DNA from: Rhodoplanes serenus
GTDB lineage: Bacteria; Pseudomonadota; Alphaproteobacteria; Rhizobiales; Xanthobacteraceae
Assembly (NCBI GenBank): GCA_945861855.1
Contig: CAMAWG010000027.1
Location: forward strand, 1-34,968
Direction of reading: 5' to 3'
Length of the DNA: 34,968 nucleotides
The position numbers and the translations under genes were made by a program. The notes under the pieces are model-generated. The model did no database searches, had not been told where the DNA came from, and saw only the letters and a list, made by a program, of their open reading frames with translations. Position 1 is the first letter of the stretch, and each line of letters starts with the position of its first letter. Of this stretch, positions 1-8,193 are shown one piece after another.

Positions 1-447
1 TAGTGACTTTCGGACATGCTCGCGTTCAACTAATGGGCCAGCGATGGTTCAAACTGACCCGCGCCTCGTCGCTGCTCTGTGGACAGGCATCGTAGTCTGC
101 CAGCCTGGTCCTCGGCTACGCCCGCACGCGGAGGCGACGGGCCATGAGCGCCATATGGAGCCTTGGGCCCTCCACCCTCGCATTGCGAGGGCATTCGCGC
201 TACGCGCAGGGAGGAAAGCCCGCTTCTCTCTTCCTCGCGGTCTGCAGATGAGATGTGTGAATACGATAGCGCCATACGGGCGACAGAGGGGGCGGAAAGC
301 GACACGGCTGTCCGCCAGTAGGGACCGTAATAGGTCCCCCGACGGCAAAGCTTCTATGGTCGCTCTATGCGCCTGGAGCTTCCCGCCGTTAATTCGATGT
401 TATTTAAAGCGTCACTTTTCGTAACTCCTCCCGAAATTATACGCGGC
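1..447. other. Non-coding leader region upstream of the ABC transporter operon
   Basis: No convincing gene is seen here. Open frames exist on both strands, but none has a ribosome-binding site or recognisable family features. Two structured parts are visible. One is an inverted repeat with 6-bp arms (GGGACC at 321-326, GGTCCC at 333-338). The other is a potential imperfect long-range hairpin between about 341 and 395, where CGGC..AAGCT pairs with AGCTT..CCG. The stretch ends at the sigma-54 promoter, so activator sites such as NtrC sites could lie here, but I could not identify a clear one. Confidence 0.5.
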
Positions 448-462
448 TGGCATGCAGTTTGC
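448..462 (+). promoter_or_regulatory. Sigma-54 (RpoN) -24/-12 promoter
   Basis: The element TGGCATGCAGTTTGC has the invariant GG (449-450) and GC (461-462) separated by exactly 10 bases, as RpoN promoters require, and the flanking bases fit the TGGCAC-N5-TTGC consensus well. Transcription would start near 474, about 28 bases before the ATG at 502. RpoN promoters with NtrC-type activators are the usual control of nitrogen scavenging genes, which fits the transporter-cyanase operon downstream. Confidence 0.8.
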
Positions 463-501
463 CTGCGATGGCGCCAAGCGCACCAAAGCGCGGGAGGCAG
501 C

Positions 502-1869
502 ATGTCGATGTTCAAGGACCCGTTCGATCCCAAGACCCTGCTCGGCCGCTGCTCGTGCGGCGGCAAGCATGCCGCGGCCGATCATGCGCGGCTCTCTGCC
601 GAGGCGGTGCCGGGGGCTGAGGAGGATCGCTGGAACCGGGTGGTCGATGCCGCCGTCCTGCGCGCGGTCTTCCCGGTCGATGCCCAACGCCGGCTGTTCC
701 TGAAGACGGTCGGCGCCGGCACGGCGATGGCTGCCATTTCCTCGGTGCTGCCGCTCGGGGTAGCGCGCGAGGTCTTCGCCCAGGGCGGCGCGCCGGAGAA
801 GAAGGACCTCAAGGTCGGCTTCATCCCCATCACCTGCGCCACGCCCATCATCATGGCCCATCCGATGGGCTTCTATTCCAAGCATGGTCTCAACGTCGAG
901 GTGGTGAAGACGGCGGGCTGGGCGGTGATCCGCGACAAGTCGCTGGCCAAGGAATACGACGCCGCCCACATGCTCTCGCCCATGCCGCTCGCCATCTCGC
1001 TGGGCGTCGGCTCGAACCCGGTGCCGTGGACGATGCCGGCGATCGAGAACATCAACGGCCAGGCGATCACCTTGGCGATGAAGCACAAGGACAAGCGCGA
1101 CCCCAAGGACTGGAAGGGCTTCAAGTTCGCCGTGCCCTTCGACTATTCGATGCACAACTACCTGCTGCGCTACTACGTGGCTGAGCACGGGCTCGATCCC
1201 GACCAGGACATCCAGATCCGCGCCGTGCCGCCGCCGGAAATGGTGGCGAACCTGCGCGCCGACAACATCGACGGCTTCCTCGGCCCGGATCCGATGAATC
1301 AGCGCGCCGTGTTCGACGGCGTTGGCTTCATCCATGTGTTGTCGAAAGACCTTTGGGAGGGGCACCCCTGCTGCGTGTTCGCGGCGTCAAAGGAATTCGT
1401 GACGCAGACGCCGAACACCTACGCGGCGCTGCTCAAGGCCATCATCGACGCCACGGCCTTCGCCACCAAGGCGGAGAACCGCAAGGCGATCGCCGAGGCG
1501 ATTGCGCCGGCGAACTACATCAACCAGCCGGTCACGGTGCTGGAGCAGATCCTGACCGGCACCTTTGCCGACGGCCTTGGCAGCGTGCAGCGGGTCCCGA
1601 ACCGCGTCGATTTCGACCCGTTCCCCTGGGAATCTTTCGCGGTCTGGATCATGACGCAGATGAAGCGCTGGGGTCAGATCAAGGGCGACGTCGACTATGC
1701 CGGCGTGGCCAAGCAGGTGTTCCTTGCCACCGACACGACCAGGCTGATGCGGGAGGTGGGCTTGACCCCGCCGACTGCCACGACGAAGAGCTTCTCGGTC
1801 ATGGGCAAGACCTTCGACCCGTCCAAGCCCGAGGAATACATCAAGAGCTTCGCCATCAAGCGGGCGTAA
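502..1869 (+). CDS. NitT/TauT (CmpA/NrtA-like) ABC transporter substrate-binding protein, probable cyanate/nitrate type
   Basis: This is the periplasmic solute receptor of an ABC importer, 455 aa. The start at 502 is chosen because GGGAGG lies just upstream (491-497) and the frame before it is not protein-like. A twin-arginine segment (RRLFLK at 63-68) precedes a hydrophobic stretch ending near AQ at 93-94, so Tat export is likely. Ahead of it is an unusual hydrophilic N-terminal extension with a CSCGGKH motif at 17-23. The mature part is an NMT1-like type-2 periplasmic-binding fold of the nitrate/bicarbonate/cyanate receptor group. The permease follows after 34 bases, then the ATPase and cyanase, so cyanate is the likeliest ligand. 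Nitrate, nitrite or bicarbonate cannot be excluded from sequence. Confidence 0.85.
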   Translation: MSMFKDPFDPKTLLGRCSCGGKHAAADHARLSAEAVPGAEEDRWNRVVDAAVLRAVFPVDAQRRLFLKTVGAGTAMAAISSVLPLGVAREVFAQGGAPEKKDLKVGFIPITCATPIIMAHPMGFYSKHGLNVEVVKTAGWAVIRDKSLAKEYDAAHMLSPMPLAISLGVGSNPVPWTMPAIENINGQAITLAMKHKDKRDPKDWKGFKFAVPFDYSMHNYLLRYYVAEHGLDPDQDIQIRAVPPPEMVANLRADNIDGFLGPDPMNQRAVFDGVGFIHVLSKDLWEGHPCCVFAASKEFVTQTPNTYAALLKAIIDATAFATKAENRKAIAEAIAPANYINQPVTVLEQILTGTFADGLGSVQRVPNRVDFDPFPWESFAVWIMTQMKRWGQIKGDVDYAGVAKQVFLATDTTRLMREVGLTPPTATTKSFSVMGKTFDPSKPEEYIKSFAIKRA

Positions 1870-1903
1870 CGATGCTGCCGGGCATCGACGAAAAGGCTGC
1901 GCC

Positions 1904-2746
1904 ATGACCCGCCGCTCGCTGAACCTGCGCGCGGCGCTGGTCTCCGTCCTGATCTTCGCCGCCTTCATCGGCGCCTGGCATCTCGCCACGCGCGGCATCG
2001 GCGCGGTCCAGCAGATGGACCCGGAATACGCCAAGCTGATGGGAGCGACCGCGACGCAGGGCAAGTCGGCGATGCCGGGGCCGCTCGACGTCGGCGCCAA
2101 GCTCTGGGAGCACCTCCGGCGGCCGTTCTACGACAATGGGCCGAACGACAAGGGCCTCGGCATCCAGATCGCCTATTCGATCGCGCGCGTCGCGATCGGC
2201 TATTTTCTGGCGATCGCCGTCGCGATCCCGATCGGATTCATGATCGGCATGTCGCCCCTGATGAACAAGGCGCTCGATCCGTTCATCCAGGTGCTCAAGC
2301 CGATCTCGCCGCTCGCCTGGATGCCGCTTGCGCTCTACACCATCAAGGATTCGGGGCTCTCGGCGATCTTCGTGATCTTCATCTGCTCGCTCTGGCCGAT
2401 GATGATCAACACCGCGTTCGGCGTCTCCGCGGTGCGCAAGGAATGGCTCAACGTCGCGCGCACGCTCGAGGTCGGAACGCTGCGCCGCGCCTTCACCGTG
2501 ATCCTGCCGGCCGCGGCGCCGACCATCGTCACCGGCATGCGCATCTCCATCGGCATCGCCTGGCTGGTGATCGTCGCGGCCGAGATGCTCGTCGGCGGGA
2601 CCGGCATTGGCTACTTCGTTTGGAACGAATGGAATAATTTGTCGATTACGAATGTGATCAACGCGATCTTGCTGATCGGGCTGGTGGGGATGGTGTTGGA
2701 TCAGATTCTGGCGCGGGCGGCGCGGCTGGTGACGTTCCCGGAGTGA
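1904..2746 (+). CDS. NitT/TauT-type ABC transporter permease
   Basis: This is a 280-aa inner-membrane permease of the BPD_transp_1 family, as in NrtB/CmpB/SsuC. One N-terminal membrane segment (about residues 10-27) is followed by a long loop and then the core helices, for example around 88-112, 150-165 and 216-232. The cytoplasmic coupling loop is near 180-200, where a conserved Leu/Glu-rich segment is followed by FTVILPAAAP. It should pair with the ATPase encoded immediately after it; only one base separates this TGA from the next ATG, indicating translational coupling. It differs from typical 250-260-aa members by the loop between the first helix and the core. Confidence 0.87.
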   Translation: MTRRSLNLRAALVSVLIFAAFIGAWHLATRGIGAVQQMDPEYAKLMGATATQGKSAMPGPLDVGAKLWEHLRRPFYDNGPNDKGLGIQIAYSIARVAIGYFLAIAVAIPIGFMIGMSPLMNKALDPFIQVLKPISPLAWMPLALYTIKDSGLSAIFVIFICSLWPMMINTAFGVSAVRKEWLNVARTLEVGTLRRAFTVILPAAAPTIVTGMRISIGIAWLVIVAAEMLVGGTGIGYFVWNEWNNLSITNVINAILLIGLVGMVLDQILARAARLVTFPE

Positions 2747-2747
2747 G

Positions 2748-3650
2748 ATGATGGCGGACAAGTTCATCTCGCTGGAAGGCATCGCCAAGCGCTACCCGGC
2801 GCCCGGTGGAACGACGACGATTTTTGAGAATCTGTGGCTCGCCATGAATCGCGGCGAGTTCACGTGTGTGATCGGGCATTCGGGGTGCGGGAAGACCACC
2901 GTGCTGAACATTCTGGCGGGGCTCGACCAGCCTTCCGAAGGCACCGTCATCGTCGACAATCTCGCGATCGAGGGCCCCAGCCTCGACCGCGCGGTGATCT
3001 TCCAGGGCCATTCGCTGCTGCCCTGGCGCACGGTGATGGGCAACGTCGCCTATGCGGTGTCGTCGAAATGGCGGCGCTGGAACGCCGCGCAGGTCCGCGC
3101 GCAGGCCCAGAAATTCATCGATCTGGTCGGCCTCACCGGCTCCGAGCACAAGCGCCCGTCGGAGCTCAGCGGCGGCATGAAGCAGCGCGTCGGCATCGCC
3201 CGCGCGCTGTCGATCCAGCCGAAGATGATGTTGATGGACGAGCCGTTCTCCGCGCTCGACGCGTTGACGCGCGGCACGCTGCAGGACGAGGTGCGCCGCA
3301 TCTGCCAGGAGACCGGGCAGACCACCTTCATGATCACCCACGACGTCGACGAGGCGATCTACCTCGCCGACCGCATCGTGCTGATGACCAACGGCCCGGG
3401 CGCGGTGATGGCGGAGGTGGTGGAGAACCCGCTGCCGAAAAGCCGCGTGCGCATCGACATCCACAAGCACCCGCTCTACTACGCGGTGCGCAACCACATC
3501 ATCGACTTCCTGGTCATGCGCAGCCGCACCTTCGTCGAGCAGACGCCGGGCTTCGACCCGCGCAAGGTGCCGGTGGTGCGGCCCGGCGTCGACGCGCCGC
3601 CGATGCCGCCGGATTCCACCGTGGTGCGGCTCGCGAGTCATGCGCACTAG
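2748..3650 (+). CDS. NitT/TauT-type ABC transporter ATP-binding protein
   Basis: This ATPase subunit (300 aa) would energise the preceding permease and belongs to the NrtD/CmpD/SsuB/TauB group. Walker A is GHSGCGKTT at 43-51, the ABC signature LSGGMKQR at 140-147, Walker B MMLMDEP at 160-166 with the catalytic Glu at 165, and the switch His at 198 (THDVDEA). The start is an ATGATG doublet at 2748/2751; the GGAG at 2740 sits better for the second ATG, so the true protein may be one residue shorter. The C-terminal ~60 residues beyond the ABC domain are an extension seen in some members of this group. The cyanase gene follows after a repeat-containing gap. Confidence 0.9.
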   Translation: MMADKFISLEGIAKRYPAPGGTTTIFENLWLAMNRGEFTCVIGHSGCGKTTVLNILAGLDQPSEGTVIVDNLAIEGPSLDRAVIFQGHSLLPWRTVMGNVAYAVSSKWRRWNAAQVRAQAQKFIDLVGLTGSEHKRPSELSGGMKQRVGIARALSIQPKMMLMDEPFSALDALTRGTLQDEVRRICQETGQTTFMITHDVDEAIYLADRIVLMTNGPGAVMAEVVENPLPKSRVRIDIHKHPLYYAVRNHIIDFLVMRSRTFVEQTPGFDPRKVPVVRPGVDAPPMPPDSTVVRLASHAH

Positions 3651-3684
3651 AGCATGGCGATGCTGGATCGAAACGTTTCGGCAC

Positions 3685-3820
3685 GTATCCCGGGCGCAGC
3701 GCAGCGTGAAACGGTGCGCTGCAGACCCGGGACCCCGGTTGTCCCGAACGCAACCGGGGTCCCGGATCGGCGGTGCACCGCTCCGCAAGTGCTCCGCGCT
3801 GCACCGCGTCCGGGACACGC
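3685..3820. repeat. Intergenic palindromic repeat, family R1 (copy 1)
   Basis: A GC-rich palindromic element begins with TATCCCGGGCGCAGCGCAG and ends with CGTCCGGGACACGC. Its core is a strong hairpin, GACCCCGGTT pairing with AACCGGGGTC around 3731-3760. A related element lies at 11232-11375 with the same ends and core. It lies between the ATPase gene and cynS and could attenuate or stabilise the operon mRNA. Confidence 0.7.
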
Positions 3821-3867
3821 GGCGCAGCCACCTCGGACCTGATCATCACACCGCTGGGAGAACGACC

Positions 3868-4356
3868 ATGAAGCGCTCAGACCTCACCGAAAAGCTTCTC
3901 GACATCAAGCGCGAGAAGGGCTGGACCTGGAAGCACATCTGCGAGCAGATCGGCGGCATGTCGCCGGTGATGATCACCGGCGCGCTCTTGGGCAACCACA
4001 AGCTGACGAAGCCCCAGGCCGCGGCGGCCGCGAAGCTGTTCGGCCTCACCAAGTCCGAGCAGGCGATGCTCAACGAGGTGCCGAACCGCGCCGAGGGCGT
4101 GGCGATGCCGCCGACCGATCCGCTGATCTACCGCTTCTACGAGTTGGTGCTGGTCAACGGCCCGGCCTGGAAGGAGCTCATTCAGGAGGAGTTCGGCGAC
4201 GGCATCATGTCGGCGATCGACTTCGACATGACGATGGAGCGGCTGCCCGACCCGAAGGGCGACCGCGTGAAGATCGCGATGTCGGGCAAATTCCTGCCGT
4301 TCAAGTATTACGGCGCGACGGGGAATGCGCAGGCGTATGGGTATAAGGAGGAATAG
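3868..4356 (+). CDS. cynS: Cyanate hydratase (cyanase)
   Basis: Cyanase catalyses bicarbonate-dependent breakdown of cyanate to ammonia and carbon dioxide (EC 4.2.1.104) and acts as a cytoplasmic decamer. The protein is 162 aa. The catalytic triad Arg89, Glu92 and Ser115 is present with exactly the E. coli spacing (Arg96, Glu99, Ser122), in YRFYE and DGIMSAIDF. The N-terminal ~75 residues form the helical HTH-like domain. The start at 3868 has GGGAGAA six bases upstream. The C-terminus runs about 15 residues past the E. coli end and is rich in Gly and Tyr. Placement behind the ABC transporter gives a cynABDS-like arrangement: uptake followed by hydrolysis to usable nitrogen. It may share the sigma-54 promoter despite the 217-base gap. 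Confidence 0.96.
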   Translation: MKRSDLTEKLLDIKREKGWTWKHICEQIGGMSPVMITGALLGNHKLTKPQAAAAAKLFGLTKSEQAMLNEVPNRAEGVAMPPTDPLIYRFYELVLVNGPAWKELIQEEFGDGIMSAIDFDMTMERLPDPKGDRVKIAMSGKFLPFKYYGATGNAQAYGYKEE

Positions 4357-4406
4357 GGGGTAGCGCCGCGCCGGCGGATTTTCAGGCTCATTCACAATGC
4401 TCTCGA

Positions 4407-4500
4407 CGTCATGCCCGGCCCTGTGCCGGGCATCCACGTCTTCCTTCTCTTCGTTTCAAGAATCAAGACGTGGATGGCCGGGACAAGCCCGGCCATGACG
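4407..4500. repeat. Long palindromic intergenic repeat, family R5
   Basis: The 94-bp element has inverted ends (CGTCATG at 4407-4413, CATGACG at 4494-4500). Its arms each contain a smaller hairpin of the type GCCCGGCC..GCCGGGC, and the matching inner segments CCACGTCTT and AAGACGTGG. It can fold into a large cruciform. It follows cynS and may act as a terminator or mRNA stabiliser. A relative with the same CGTCATGGCCGGG motif is at 24959-25026. Confidence 0.75.
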
Positions 4501-4626
4501 AGGGTTGACTTGGTGCGCTGGGGTGCGATGCGTCCCACGCAGCCCGCCCGGCGCGCTCCGGCGGCGTGGGCCGATTGCCAGCGCCCTGATGCCGTGTGAC
4601 AACAAAAATCAACGCAGGACCGATCG

Positions 4627-5748
4627 ATGCAATTCTCCGCCATGACGATGAATATGTGGTTCCCCAACACCGACGATGGGGGCGACGACAACCGCATCAT
4701 CGGCATGGCCGCCGAGCAGGCGGTCTGGTTCGCCGAGCTCGGCTATCATGTGTGGTTCACCGATCACCACTTCCGGGGGCCGTGGCACTCGAACCCGATG
4801 CAGTTCGCGTCCTATATCGCGCCGCTCATTCCGCGCGACCGCTACATGGGCTTCGGCGTGCTCTCCATCCCGTTCTATCATCCGGTGCGGCTCGTGGAGA
4901 GCATGAACCTGCTCGACCACCTGACCAAAGGCCGGGTGCTGTTCGGCGTCGGCTCCGGCTGGCAGGGCACCGAGCCCAACGGGCTCGGCATCGACGCCGA
5001 GGCCCACGCCTCGGGCCGTCTCGCGGAGGAAACGCTCGACGTGATGGAGAAGCTGCAGAGCTTCAAATATGGCGATCCGGAGCTGAGCTTCTCGGTCGGC
5101 AACTTCAGCGGCCGCATCAAGCGGCGCGTCACGCCGGGGCCGTATTCGAAGCCGTATCCCACGCTGATCCGCGTCGCGACCCGCGAGGCGGGGATCGTGC
5201 GCGCGGCGCAGAAGGGCTGGCCGGTGTTCGTCGGCGTGCTCGGCGCCGACCTCCGCGAGCAGATGCAGATCTACCGGCGCGCGCTCGACGCGGCCAATCA
5301 TCCGCAGCACGTGAAGGACAACTGCCTGCGCTGGTGCTCGTACGACTGGGTCGGCGTGACGGTGGCGGAGACGGAGGAGAAGGCGCTGGAGCGCGAGAAG
5401 CTCGCGCGCGCCGAGACGATGGCGATCCGGACGAGCTACGTGAAGCGGCACGGCCCGACGGATGGGCCGGCGATGAAGTCCGCGTCGGCGCAATCGCGGC
5501 CGGACGAATACGCCAAGGGCGGCGACATGAAGATGACCATCGCCGGCACCCCCGACACGGTCGCCGCCAAGGTCAGGCTACTGGCGGAGATGGGCGTCAA
5601 TCACCTGCATCTGCGCTTCATGGGCGAGATCGACGGCGAGACCGCTCACATCTGCAAGACCTCGGCGGAATTGTTTGCGAAGGAGGTGATGCCGCGGTTT
5701 GCGGAAGCGCAGCCTGAGGTACAGCCCGCGTTGGCGGCGGTGCTGTAA
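4627..5748 (+). CDS. LLM-class flavin-dependent oxidoreductase (luciferase-like monooxygenase)
   Basis: This is a 373-aa TIM-barrel protein of the bacterial luciferase-like family, which uses reduced flavin (FMNH2 or F420) to oxidise organic substrates. Family features are WFTDHHF near residues 41-47, the PFYHPVRLVE segment near 82, and the GRVLFGVGSGW strand near 102. The C-terminal region contains GTPDTVAAKV, common in this family before the last helix. No flavin reductase is encoded nearby, so the reduced cofactor must come from elsewhere. It lies 270 bases after cynS behind a palindromic repeat, so cotranscription is uncertain. The substrate is unknown; alkanesulfonate, alkane or nitrilotriacetate-type roles are only family possibilities. 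Confidence 0.85.
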   Translation: MQFSAMTMNMWFPNTDDGGDDNRIIGMAAEQAVWFAELGYHVWFTDHHFRGPWHSNPMQFASYIAPLIPRDRYMGFGVLSIPFYHPVRLVESMNLLDHLTKGRVLFGVGSGWQGTEPNGLGIDAEAHASGRLAEETLDVMEKLQSFKYGDPELSFSVGNFSGRIKRRVTPGPYSKPYPTLIRVATREAGIVRAAQKGWPVFVGVLGADLREQMQIYRRALDAANHPQHVKDNCLRWCSYDWVGVTVAETEEKALEREKLARAETMAIRTSYVKRHGPTDGPAMKSASAQSRPDEYAKGGDMKMTIAGTPDTVAAKVRLLAEMGVNHLHLRFMGEIDGETAHICKTSAELFAKEVMPRFAEAQPEVQPALAAVL

Positions 5749-5794
5749 CCTCTCCGCCGTCATTGCGGCCTGTCCCGGCGGTCCGATTGACAAT

Positions 5795-5871
5795 GTAGGG
5801 TGGCCCACCATGGAGTTTGCAGTTGGCGTTCAGTCGGTGGGTTACGCGCCGTCGGCACTAACCCACCCTAC
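5795..5871. repeat. 77-bp palindromic repeat with 9-bp terminal inverted repeats
   Basis: The element is bounded by GTAGGGTGG (5795-5803) and CCACCCTAC (5863-5871) and contains the inner motif GTGGGTTACGCGCC. This resembles short MITE-like or REP-like repeats. It marks the left edge of the lower-GC PIN-like/YaaC pair; the next gene starts 12 bases after it. Confidence 0.65.
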
Positions 5872-5883
5872 GCGCTGATACCA

Positions 5884-7098
5884 ATGTTTGAACGCGCCCC
5901 TTTTCATAACTGCCCCGCCTGTAGAGCCAAAGCAACATTCGGCATTCTCAGTGCAGGCGGCGATTCTGTTCGACGCCGCTGTACGGCCTGCCGTTACGCT
6001 CACAACGAGATTTTGCCAGTGCCGGACAAAAAGGTCATTTATCTCGACCAACCAGCAATCAGTGGCATCTTCAAAGTGAAATCCGGCATTCGACGTGCCG
6101 GTGATCGTAACTTCGCGACGTGGGAGCGTGTTGAGCGTGCGGTCAATCGCGTCAGCCTTTTGCAACGCGCGATCTTTCCCCAGTCTAGCATCCACCGAGA
6201 CGAGACTATTGTGTGGCAGCACGGCAACGAACTCACCATCGCGCATGAAATGTTGGGCGGTGAAACCAAATTCAAGGATCATTACGACATTGAATTGGAT
6301 CAAGTTCTGAAATTTGCACGGGCGTACATAGATAAAACGCAGCCTCAAGTTTCATTCGATGTTGACGATATTCTAGAAGGCCATCGAAATAGTTGGCTTC
6401 CCGATCTTCACATCACCGTGGACATGGATTGGTCCGCCATTGCCGACGATGTAAAAGCCCGTGCTGATTCGACCGTTCCCGAATGGAGGTCGCTCTATAA
6501 TTTTTGGAAAGATAAGAAGCTAACATTTGAACAAGTCTTGTCGCATGAACTAAATAGCTTCCGAACTGCGAAGGTCGGCGCAGTCGATTCGATTCGCACG
6601 AAGCTTGATGCTGCTATTGACGCGGGTAACGCATACGAAGCTTTGAATGTCTCACATTACCCAGTCGTGCGCGAAGTCAACGCGCTAAAGCGCATGTTTG
6701 CAGCATCGGGAGTACCGTCCGATCAACTTGGAAATGCGGTTACGACGTTTTGGGATTGGCAAGGTAACAAAGCCATGCCAGTTCACCGGATATCTGCATA
6801 CTTATTCGCTGCTATCGCAAGGAAGTTAGCAACAGGTCAAAAACGATTGCCAACCCGTGGAATGTCAAACGACATTGTAGCGATCTCAACTTATGGCCCG
6901 TATGTCGATGCAATGTTCCTCGACAACGAATGCGCAGCCCTTCTTTCCGAGGAACCGCTGAAAAGCGAAATCGGAATCACCGCACATATTTTCAGCTTAA
7001 ATTCCGCAGAAGTGTTTTTGGAATATCTAGCTTCGCTTGCCGATTCAACGCCACGCGAGATACGCGAAGAAGCGATAGAAATATATGGTATTGAATAA
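5884..7098 (+). CDS. Predicted PIN-like nuclease with N-terminal zinc ribbon
   Basis: This is a 404-aa cytoplasmic protein without signal or membrane segments. The N-terminus has a CxxC..CxxC zinc-ribbon-like module (Cys10, Cys13, Cys33, Cys36). Next comes a beta-strand ending in an acidic site (VIYLDQ, Asp55), and near the C-terminus the segment NDIVAISTYGPYVDAMFLDNE with Asp330, Asp342 and Asp347. This early-Asp plus late-acidic layout is typical of divergent PIN-like RNases, so RNA cleavage is inferred, not shown. The start at 5884 is the first Met before the zinc ribbon; no clear Shine-Dalgarno is seen. Base composition is clearly lower in GC than in flanking genes, suggesting transfer. 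The YaaC-like gene follows after 41 bases. Confidence 0.6.
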   Translation: MFERAPFHNCPACRAKATFGILSAGGDSVRRRCTACRYAHNEILPVPDKKVIYLDQPAISGIFKVKSGIRRAGDRNFATWERVERAVNRVSLLQRAIFPQSSIHRDETIVWQHGNELTIAHEMLGGETKFKDHYDIELDQVLKFARAYIDKTQPQVSFDVDDILEGHRNSWLPDLHITVDMDWSAIADDVKARADSTVPEWRSLYNFWKDKKLTFEQVLSHELNSFRTAKVGAVDSIRTKLDAAIDAGNAYEALNVSHYPVVREVNALKRMFAASGVPSDQLGNAVTTFWDWQGNKAMPVHRISAYLFAAIARKLATGQKRLPTRGMSNDIVAISTYGPYVDAMFLDNECAALLSEEPLKSEIGITAHIFSLNSAEVFLEYLASLADSTPREIREEAIEIYGIE

Positions 7099-7139
7099 GC
7101 TTTCGCTGCAAAGTCCGTAGCCTGTAGCGCGGAAACGCC

Positions 7140-8149
7140 ATGGCTGACGCTGTCAAAATAGCTTGGGATGTTCTTCGCAACTATGAATCTTCCGACCTAG
7201 TGCGGTCGGCGTTCAAAGCACGACACGGCAGGGAACTAAATGCAAGCAAAGCGCGCGAAATCTGCGCTGCCATAACGCAAGCGCGAAACTACATGACCTC
7301 TGCAAGGGGCGCGACCAGCGACGTCCGCCCCTTGCTCACTTACTACGGCGTGTTGAGCATATGCCGGGGACTCATCCTGTTTCTGTCGCATACACTTCGC
7401 GAGAATGGCCTGTCGCAAGCCCACGGGCTCACAGTCAAATGTTGGGGGGAGGAGTTAGCCAAGGACACGGGCGATGTCGCTAGGCTAACGATTACGCTGA
7501 ACGCCAACGGCACTCTGGCACAACTTGTTGAGGCGACTAAGCGCGTCTCGCTGCTGCGGAACAACTCCAGCAAGCCAAACTTCACATCCATCTGTGACCC
7601 TTTTCCGGTCGACAGCGAGGTCAAACTCATCGACCTGCTTTCGCGCATTCCTGAGGCGCGTTCGCAGCTGATGCGGTGGCGAGTGGAGCGAAATGCCGTC
7701 GCCATCTGGCCCCAGGGGAAGCAAGCCGATGGGTTAGCGCACATTCGCGTGGACGCGCCTTACACGAAGGAAGACGTGAAAGCGGTGTTGGGCGACAACG
7801 TAACCTTCGTATCGCAACAGGGCGGCGTTCTTACCTGCGCGGTGCGAACCGACTTCGCCCTTTATTGCACTGATTGTGCAGGCCCGCCTTGGGATATTGG
7901 CACTTTGGTGGCGCTGCGGCCCATGCAGGGGGCTTGGAGTTGTCAAAACTCGCTATGGCGTTCGCGGCGTCCTATGCGTTGGGAATGTTGGTTCGCTATT
8001 ATCCATCGCACTGGGTGTCAATATTACAGAACGTCAAGCATGATGGCGTATTGCCCACACTGCTGGCTGTGTTGGAGCACATAGACCATGACGTGCCGCG
8101 CATGGTCGCGGAGTTCCTGGAGCAACCGTCAGCGCCATTGGACGCTTGA
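7140..8149 (+). pseudogene. YaaC-like protein gene with a frameshift near 7928-7932
   Basis: The first frame (7140 to about 7928) encodes a YaaC-type N-terminus and middle, including RPLLTYYGVLSICRGLI near residues 62-78, a family hallmark. Past the GGGGG run at 7928-7932 the family-like sequence continues only in another frame: LAMAFAASYALGMLVRYYPSHW, then a helical tail to a TGA at 8147-8149. Adding one G restores a single frame of about 336 residues, close to the ~315 aa of Bacillus YaaC. YaaC proteins have no established function. The gene is either inactivated or hit by a homopolymer sequencing error. It pairs with the upstream PIN-like gene and shares its lower GC. Confidence 0.75.
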
Positions 8150-8193
8150 GAAGCGTCGTGCCCCCGCTTGGGTGGCGCTGACGCTTCACGCTC

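Noticed and set aside
200..360. Resemblance to RNase P RNA (GAGGAAAGCCCG at about 211)
   Set aside because: The other conserved RNase P elements, such as the ACAGAA-type P4 partner, are missing.
30..424. Overlapping open frames on both strands at the left edge
   Set aside because: No ribosome-binding site, no family-like motifs and mutually exclusive frames.
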